DNA from: Uloborus plumipes
Lineage: Eukaryota; Arthropoda; Arachnida; Araneae; Uloboridae
Direction: 5' to 3'
NCBI GenBank assembly: GCA_038373865.1
Contig: JAXGGA010004457.1
Coordinates: 1 to 64,000, forward strand
DNA length: 64,000 bases
The position numbers were made by a program, and so were the translations under genes. Numbering within the stretch: the stretch's first letter is position 1; every line of letters starts with the position of its first letter. The notes under the pieces are model-generated. The model was not told the origin of the DNA and did not search any database. It saw nothing but the letters and a program-made list of their open reading frames with translations. Shown here piece after piece: positions 56,957-64,000 of the stretch.

Positions 56957-57476
56957 TGCTCAATAAAAATGCCTTTGAGCATAACAGTCTTTATTATTTT
57001 TGAAAAACAGCATGCAATTTAATCAATCTTGATAAATAGCTTTTACGAGCTATAAAAAGAGAAAAAGTTAAGGGCATGTAATTAAGACTTGAGAGACGAA
57101 CAGTCTTTAAACAATTCAATTCTAATTTTCTCGGGAGGAGGCAAAACTTTTCTCAACCATTAATGGACCTTTCTTCAGCCGGGCAGACAATTAATTTTCA
57201 ATTATTCTGTGCATTTGGGTACTTAAAACAAAATTTCTCTCTTCATTTTTCTTAAACCGATTATTCCGAAGCAGAATAGAAACGTATTATGTACTACAGA
57301 TTAACTGAACATTTACCGATGTGCTGAGTAATAAAATATATTTTTATAAGGATGAAGTAATTTTAAAAGTACAATAAGTAGTGTTATAAAGTGCATGGAA
57401 CCGTGTATAGAACATCAGTTTTGATTCAACCCATTTTGATTAATTTCAATTAAACTGTCAGAAGCATTGCGTAGTA

Positions 57477-60085
57477 GGGGGGGGGCGGTCGAAAAAGCTT
57501 TTTTTTTTTCTGATCAATTTCTAATAGCACGGAAAACTTGCCCATGGGCATCCTAATAACGGAAAAAATAATAAAAAAATAATTAATTACTTTTGTAATC
57601 GCGCAAGAGCTCTAAAGTTTAGAAAAAAAGAGAAAATTCTGTAATTTTTAAAGATGAATATTTTTTTCAATTTTTTTTTTTAAATTTCTAATAGTGCGGA
57701 AAACTTGAGCATGGGCATTATAATAACGAGAAAAATAATGAAAATAATATTTAATTACTTTTGTATAAGCGCAAGAGCTCTAAAGTTTAGAAAAAAAGAG
57801 AAAAATCTATAATTTTTAGAGATGATTTTTTTTTTTCAAAAAATATTCTTTTTAATTTCTAATAGTGCGGAAAACTTGTCCATTGGCTTCCTAATAACAG
57901 CAAAAATAATTTAAAAATAATTAATTATTTTTGAAACCATGCAAAAGGTCTAAAATTTCGAAAAAAAAAAGAAAAATCTGTAATTTTTAAAAATATATAA
58001 CTATTTTAAAAATATTTTTATATATGTATAAAAACTATTCTTGTAGTTATAGAAATCGGTTAAAAACACTTGGGGTACATTGCCGTTCGTTTGAATTTGC
58101 GCAAAACCCTAAAAATCCTTTTTTTTTTTGGAAAAAAATCACATATCGCAGCTTATTGCACACTATAGCATATTTTTTACAGATTCTAAAATAATACTAA
58201 ATCAAGTCCCACTCACACCCTACCCAATCAACCAACCAATTCAGGTGTGCTTACTTACACCCTTTGAATTCTGACTTCGAATCAAATTTTTGCATTAAAG
58301 ATCTTGATTTTAAGGTTGTCTTAATAAAACCCTCTCGGTTTTCATGCCCGCAAACTTTAGCAGCAGCCTCTGTAACTAGTTTTACACAAATCCACTGACT
58401 GAGTGTGGCAGGGAAATTTCAAGTAATCAAATTCTAGAAGGGTTTTTTTCTTTCAATAGGGTTGAAATATTTTCTGTAGACATATTTGACAGAAGGTGTG
58501 GGGGTGTCAGCTTACAATTTGTCCAATCAATTAATTCAGGATAGTCAGTGGCTTCAAAGTTAATTGAAGAAAACTTGAAAGCTCTAATGTGGCCCACTAC
58601 TGGCGGCTCATTTCTGGCTTTCAGTATCTTCCTGTAGCCTAACTCTCTAATGTGCTGTCTGTTATCCATTATCATGGTCAGCATGAGAATCTCTAGATGG
58701 CAGAAGAAAGAGTTTCTCTGAATGACTGGATCGATTTTTTTTATGTTGTCCGGAAAATGTCTGGTTGTTTGAATGATCTTTAACACGTGCTTCGGACCAT
58801 TTTTCATAGTGTTGTGCACTTTAATATTGAACCAAACAGGAGCGTAGCTCTTTAGAATGTAATTTGCAAGGATTTTCATTTCGCTTGTCGGACTTATTTG
58901 GGAAACATAAAGTCTTAACACTTGATTTGTACAAGTTAACCATCTGGAATGGCTGAGGGGTCCAGGATTTTTAGCTGCTAATTCTGGATCACAGCTTCCT
59001 GTGCTGACTGCTTGAACAATGTACAAAAGTTATTTCTGATATTTACTCAGGTCAGTTTTATTTATTGTGATGGTAACTTCAGATTGAATAGACACAAAAT
59101 CAACAACGGAATTTTTTTCACAGTAAGTCAGTTGCTTACCAATTGGACCACTGAATGATGCTGGCCCAGTTGATGTCCCGTCTAAGTGCTCAAACAAATG
59201 TTTATAAGGAAGCTCATTAAAGTGTTAATAACAAACAAATAAACCGCTGCAGTGGTCGCTGACACTGAACTTCATTGTTCCGAACAACACCATTTTTCCA
59301 ACCAGTGTTTGTAGCTGTCCCATCACATCCGATGACTTCTACTGCACTCATGTCAAAATCTTCCTTTTTCATACAATCGAAAATGCTTGTGGCAATATCA
59401 TTGCCAGTTCCTGTGTTAGGTGTAACATGACCAATGTATTGGCGGCCAGGTTCACTGATAATGATAATATGTTCTTCTTTTCTTACTCTGCGGTAAATTT
59501 TAGGCCCTATTTTTTCTTGTGTTAATGTATCATCTTTTCTACCGTCGAAGTAGATTCCTTTCAGTTCTTTGGTTTGCAAATTTATGAAATACAACTTTTG
59601 CTTAAAAATGTTGTTTCAAGGCTTTTTGCGAGAATTCAAACGAACTGCAATGTGTTCCAAGTTTTTTAAACCCATTTCAGTCACTACAAGAGTAGTTTTT
59701 ATAGTATTAAAAATAAAATAAATCATTTTTAAAAATAATTACATATTTTTAAAAATTACAGATTTTTCTCTTTTTTTCCAAATTTTAGAGCTCTTGCGCT
59801 GATACAAGAGTAATTAATTTTTTTTATTATTTTTCCCGTTATTAGGATGCCCATGCGCAAGTTTTCCGCACTATTAGAAATTTAAAAAAGTATTTTTGGA
59901 AAAAATATTCATCTTTAAAAATGACAGATTTTTCTCTTTTTTTCTAAACTTTAGAGTTCTTACGCGATTACTAAAGTAATTAATTGTTTTTTTTTATTAT
60001 TTTTTCCGTTATTAGGATGCCCATGGGCAAGTTTTCCGTGCTATTAGAAATTGATCAGAAAAAAAAAGCTTTTTTCGACCCACCC
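57477..60085 (-). mobile_element. TA-flanked transposon with broken coding region, GGGTGGGTCGAAAAA ends
   Basis: Right end is the complement of CGACCCACCC; the left end is G-rich (GGGGGGGGGCGGTCGAAAAA) and matches it. TA on both sides (57475-57476, 60086-60087). Three subterminal repeats of about 168 bp start at AATAGYRCGGAAAACTTG (57523, 57690, 57861) and two more lie in mirror orientation near the right end. Ends and subterminal motif match palindromic element B (13458-15924). The central 1.2 kb holds the gene relic below; compared with the family the N-terminal part of the protein is missing. Confidence 0.85.
58427..59594 (-). pseudogene. Transposase-like protein of a recurrent arthropod TE family, two-piece relic
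   Basis: The minus strand reads from 59594 through VEVIGCDGTATNTGWKNG and QRPLQRFICLL. After a frameshift near 59220-59230 it continues as NELPYKHLFEHLDGTSTGP and FSGPIGKQLTYCEKNSVVDF, passes an in-frame stop at about 59030, and goes on to IVQAVSTGSCDPELAAKNPG, HSRWLTCTNQVLRLYVSQIS, DPVIQRNSFFCHLEIL, RQHIRELGYRKILKARNEPP and FEATDYPELIDWTNC, ending at 58427. Roughly 390 residues survive. The CDGT, NELP and HSRWLT blocks mark a family repeatedly annotated as uncharacterised in arthropods (recalled, not searched). Its position between TA-flanked inverted ends argues that it is the mobilising enzyme. Catalytic residues are not established here. One frameshift and one stop make it inactive. Confidence 0.75.
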
Positions 60086-60089
60086 TATT

Positions 60090-61456
60090 GAGTAGCCAAG
60101 CCTAAAAGAGGAAGTCGTAATTTGCAGAGATGCTTTATTGCGAATGAAACTATGATAATGTTCATTGCTGCTCTTGTTAGTGTACTTTTCCGTAAAATGA
60201 AAGAAAGAAGAAAAAAAGTATGAACAGGGACGTAATACATCGTAAAAATGTAGTGAAGTCCAAAAAAAGGGGTCTAACTAAATAACGAAAATTTAAAAAC
60301 TGGAAAATAGGGTTCTGAGATGGGGAAAATGTGTGTTCGTTGTTCTGCTCCCCTTCCCCTCCTAATAACGTTTTAATTGATTGTCCGCTTCCAGCACACT
60401 AATTTTGGGTTCAAAAGATCTCAGGGAGAAAACTTCATTCACATATTTCCCTTTTTGATTTGAACACTTTTTCGTTCAATTTTGAATAGTTCAAAGAATA
60501 TGTCCTACCCTCATAACTTTTATATGAAAGTTTCAATATAGTTATTAGTCTTATACAATCAAAATAGTATTCATCAGACGCAAGAATGTCAATGTTATAT
60601 AAGTGAAAGTTGGCTCGTTTAATTCCGGACGGAACTTCTTGTGTTTGAATTATTTTTTTTAACAAGCTTTCTCACGATACCTAGTTATAGAAATATTCAT
60701 AGATGGAAGCAACGTCTACCAATATTCTATGTTTTTTGATCCAAACCAGAAGCAGAATGACTCCTCATTCAGAATACGTAAAGGTATTGAATTTGGAAGG
60801 GAACTTGAAGGACTTTGTGACCGGGACAAACTGAACGTACCTAGTCACCATTAGTGAACACGGAGAATCTTTGACCTGCTAGCATCGAACAAGGAACCTT
60901 CCAGTTTTGATTCCAACCCATCAAGATTGCAGGTAATATATTTAATTTCAAGCCAATCGATCAAACATCGAATAAAGATAAGAGATTAGTTATAATAGTA
61001 AAAATAAGTAGAAGACAGCTCCATTGATGCTTGGAGATTATTTTCGTCCTCCAACTTAACTAGTATATGAAGTAGGGTAGAACGGGGCACGTTTATGCGG
61101 ATTTCTTCAATAACTTTTCCATTTTTTATGATTTTAGTTAGGAAATTTTAGACGTTATGGTCTTATAAAGCAGTTCATAAAGTTAAAGCTTGTGCATCCA
61201 GTTTTTGGCCTGTTTGAGTATTTTAGAGTCAAAAAAAAAATAATTTTTAGGTCAATGTACGTTGCGTAAAGAGTCCCCGTATCCGGGGCACGTTTGAGCA
61301 GTCTCACATACTGACCCGGTCTCACTTACTGAGCATCATTTCTATTATTTTGACATCTAACTTAGTTGTACTATTCCCAAACAAAGATAAATTTCTAATT
61401 TTTTTCATATATTTGTTTATTTTTATCTAAGCATTTTTAGTTCACAATAAGCTTCA
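60090..61456. other. Mostly unassigned; one TE-like end
   Basis: A phrase TAGGGTAGAACGGGGCACGT at about 61075-61095, with a CCGGGGCACGTTTGAGC relative near 61284-61300, looks like the end and subterminal repeat of a DNA transposon, but no partner end is visible. The 76-codon minus ORF at 60435-60665 has no motif. Confidence 0.4.
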
Positions 61457-61767
61457 ACCTTAGCCCTTGCTTAGGGTCGGTTACTCACTGCTTTATACCC
61501 GAGCTCTGCCTTAAAATTTACGAGTTGTACCGTTCCCATGTGCGGTCGCTCGCTGGTATTTCTGATTTCATATTAGCTACCAGTTTTTTTCGGCTGTCTT
61601 TGCTCCATAAGACAATTTTTGCCTCCAACTCGTTTACTTTCGTATTCCATGCTGATGAAGGCATAATAAGCCCGAAACTGCAGTCCATGGATCGAAATGA
61701 ACAAGTTGGGGGTGTATTGCATGTTCCTGCCTTAGTTTTTGCTTAGGGTCGGTTAATCACTGCTTTA
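61457..61767 (+). repeat. 273-bp unit bounded by 38-bp direct repeats, carrying a hammerhead ribozyme
   Basis: CTTGCTTAGGGTCGGTTACT (about 61465) and TTTGCTTAGGGTCGGTTAAT (about 61738) head near-identical stretches ending CACTGCTTTA, spaced 273 bp. One hammerhead motif lies between them at 61628-61710. Direct repeats around a small ribozyme-bearing unit are the pattern of Penelope-like elements or retrozymes; no reverse transcriptase is present in the unit. Confidence 0.6.
61628..61708 (+). ncRNA. Type I hammerhead self-cleaving ribozyme
   Basis: All core parts are present in order. Stem I 5' strand TCCATG (61646-61651); CTGATGA (61652-61658); stem II GGC (660-662) with GCC (670-672) around ATAATAA; GAAA (61674-61677); a minimal stem III AC/GT with tetraloop TGCA (61677-61684); and C at 61685, the predicted cleavage site after GTC. 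Stem I closes with CATGGA (61686-61691). Stem I extends outward through TTTCG/CGAAA and CCAACT/AGTTGG with internal loops, where tertiary contacts are expected. The very short stem III is typical of retroelement-associated hammerheads. The only weak point is an A.C mismatch at the base of stem II. Confidence 0.85.
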
Positions 61768-61999
61768 AAAGCGTCAATAGGTTCAACACAAATGTTACTC
61801 CATGTGGCAAATAAACAGGTTCCACAAATGTTATATCAAAGCTCTGAGGATACTAAAAAACGCGTGAGAGTACTTGCTAGGGACCAGCATCAATCTGTTA
61901 CGACTGGGGACACACCATTAATAACACGTTTCGAAAAAAGGACACTGCGTAAACATACTCCGGTCTACCTTATATTTTGGAATGTAGAAGAATTTCATA

Positions 62000-62556
62000 C
62001 AGTGAACTCTCACTTATACGCCGCGTCATTTATGCACCTTTTTCACTTATACGACGATTTTAAATGGTCCCAGCACATTCCATCGCCAAATAATGATAGT
62101 ATCATTCGTTTTTGCGTCGCTCTACAGATAAATATTTCACAAATGTGCCGAATTTTCTCTAAAATGTAAAAAAATTAATTTATTTTCTTTAAAAAATAAG
62201 CGTTTTTCTTCACTTTCCTCTTAAATCTTTCGCCTTTATTGCTCACGGAAGGCATTTTCCCCCCATGAACTGGAGTTCGGAGAGGAACAATTATCCATTA
62301 TGCATCGTTTTAGAGGGAATAGTTTGTAATTAGGTATGCTACAATTTTTGTTTTCTTTTTATCGTTGTAGTTACGTTAAAGTAATTGATAAACCGTAGTA
62401 TATGTCCCTTTCCTACTGAACATTCTTATTCATTCTCTCATTAGAGCCTATGTTGTGTTTATCCGTTTAAATACACTTGTTCACTTATACGTTTCTCTCA
62501 CTTATGCGCCTTTTTCTGTTGCTCCCTTGTGCCGGCGTATAATTGAGAGTTCACTG
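62000..62556. mobile_element. Tigger/pogo-type MITE, copy 2
   Basis: Ends CAGTGAACTCTCACTTATAC and the complement of GTATAATTGAGAGTTCACTG with TA on both sides (61998-61999, 62557-62558). Collinear with 36205-36763. The 125-codon ORF at 61792-62169 runs from flanking DNA into it and is not a gene. Confidence 0.9.
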
Positions 62557-62689
62557 TATTTAGTATTTTGAAGGATGTTGAAGTTAGTTGTTTGAAGGAT
62601 GAACAAGTGTTACGTAACTAAAAATATATACCATTTGCGTATCCGTGATTATGTTTAACGATATTAGTCATAGTCTAAGATTCCACCGC

Positions 62690-64000
62690 AGTTTATCTAC
62701 ACTCATAGCGTACGCTCATCACGTATATGTCAAATTAAAGCTGATTTCTTTCTGAACGTGATGCACAATGTCCGCCTATGTAAAAGTGCCCAAAACCTAT
62801 AGGCAGCCTGGCCTAAACAGGTCACATGAATGTAGTATTTCTCCACTCATAGCGTACACTCATGACTCATATATCAAATTGAAGCTAATTTTTTTCTGAA
62901 CGTGGTGCACTAAGGCTGCCTATGTAAAAGTGGCCGCAACCTCTAGGCAGCCTGGCCTGAAGTTTAGGGTCCAAAATTTCAAATGGTTATAAAAGACGGA
63001 AAAATTGGTCGATTCTTTTGCTTTTTTTACTAAAATTATTCTTAATGTGAGTACTTTTTCGAAAAAAAATTGATGAACTTAAATTTCAAAAATTGCCGAT
63101 AGGGGGCGCTTTAGACTTTGTAGCTAAAAACAACTACTTTTTACCGGTTTTTTTCGTATTTTCGTAATTGATTCAAAAAGTTCAAACTCTAACTTAAATT
63201 TTGAGCCCAAAATATCAACTAATTTCTAGTTTTTAGCAATATTCGGACCAAACGTCAAAAAATGTGTTTTTCTGCTTTTTAACTTGTCCTTTCATGTAAA
63301 AAAGATTATTAAAATCATCTGGCGATACTAATAATGTGAAAATAAAATTAAATGCACACTTTCTGAGTTGTAAAATACAAAATTTCTGGGTAAAAAAAAT
63401 GTTGGAAAAAAATTATTTTTTCTTTTTTTTAGTTACGAAAGGGTTCATCTGATTTTATTTTAACATTATCAGGTGATTTTAATAATTTTTTTACATGAAA
63501 GGACTAGTTGAAAAGCAGAAAAACACAATTTTTGACGTTTGGTCCGAGTATTGCTAAAAACCGGAAATTAGTTGATATTTTGGGCTCAAAATTTAAGTTA
63601 GAGTTTTAACTCTTTGAATCAATTACGAAAATATGAAAACAAACGGTAAAAAGTAGTTGTTTTTAGCTCCAAAGTCTAAAGCGCCCCCTATCGGCAATTT
63701 TTGAAATTTAAGTTCATCAATTTTTTTTTTCGAAAAAGTACTCACATTAAGAATAATTTTAGTAAAAAAAGCAAAAGAATCGACCGATTTTTCCGTCTTT
63801 TATAACCATTTGAAATTTTGGACCATAAACTTCAGGCCAGGCTGCCTAGAGGTTGCGGCCACTTTTACATAGGCAGCCTTAGTGCACCACGTTCAGAAAA
63901 AAATTAGCTTCAATTTGATATATGAGTCATGAGTGTACGCTATGAGTGTAGAAATGCTACATTCATGTAACCTGTTTAGGCCAGGCTGCCTATAGGTTTC
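62690..64000. mobile_element. Large palindromic element, cut by the window edge
   Basis: The left arm from about 62793 mirrors the right arm to 64000 with the centre near 63390: CCTATAGGCAGCCTGGCC at 62798 faces GGCCAGGCTGCCTATAGG at the very end. The left side also has a tandem duplication of about 145 bp (CTCATAGCGTACGCTCAT at 62704 and CTCATAGCGTACACTCAT at 62847). The interior includes GCCGATAGGGGGCGCTTTAG and its mirror. The outer end is not in view, so boundaries and TSD are unknown. No coding. Confidence 0.8.

Noticed and set aside
61792..62169. 125-codon ORF
   Set aside because: Starts in flanking DNA and continues into the Tigger-type MITE at 62000; no domain.

Overview
This is a eukaryotic nuclear window: very AT-rich, with no operon-like coding, no intact gene of normal length, and most of the sequence accounted for by transposable elements (TEs) and their relics. 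Organism clues are indirect. There are tRNA-derived SINEs with a chelicerate/arthropod look, many TA- and TTAA-flanked DNA transposons, palindromic (foldback) MITEs, a hammerhead ribozyme of the Penelope/retrozyme type, and decayed transposases resembling those of arthropods. An arachnid, possibly a spider, is the best guess; this is inference, not proof.

Layout. 1-4 kb: a Helitron-type 3' end and an inverted-duplicate repeat whose partner lies 52 kb away. 4-12 kb: a run of non-autonomous elements (a 1.6 kb element with a repeated GGTAAC motif, a MULE-type MITE, a hAT MITE, TTAA elements, two palindromes) plus one candidate signal-peptide exon at 6651. 12.3-21.4 kb: a multi-level nest. A SINE is split by a TA-type transposon, which holds a palindromic element, which is itself split by a second palindromic element and a hAT element. 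21.5-27.2 kb: three more palindromic elements. 27.4-30.5 kb: a SINE with perfect target-site duplications, the second copy of the 1.6 kb element, and further MITEs. 31.9-36.8 kb: a TTAA element with a MITE inside it, a hairpin-ended element, and Tigger- and Harbinger-type MITEs. 39.3-41.5 kb: a tandem duplication carrying perfect CRE palindromes. 42.9-44.3 kb: a full-length but dead Tc1 element. 45.9-50.7 kb: long inverted arms with mariner transposase fragments, enclosing a decayed gene family member and a perfect 198-bp palindrome. 51.6-56.9 kb: TTAA elements, the inverted-duplicate partner and a second Helitron-type end. 57.5-60.1 kb: a TA-flanked element with a broken transposase-like gene that shares its ends with the palindrome at 13.4 kb. 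61.4-62.6 kb: a hammerhead ribozyme unit and a Tigger-type MITE. 62.7-64 kb: a large palindrome running off the window.

No set of host genes can be seen working together. The useful content is TE biology: relative insertion ages readable from nesting, empty sites recoverable from paralogous copies or opposite palindrome arms, shared termini linking non-autonomous copies to a coding relative, and one well-formed self-cleaving ribozyme. All assignments rest on reading ends, target-site duplications (TSDs), motifs and translations by eye; no database search was run.
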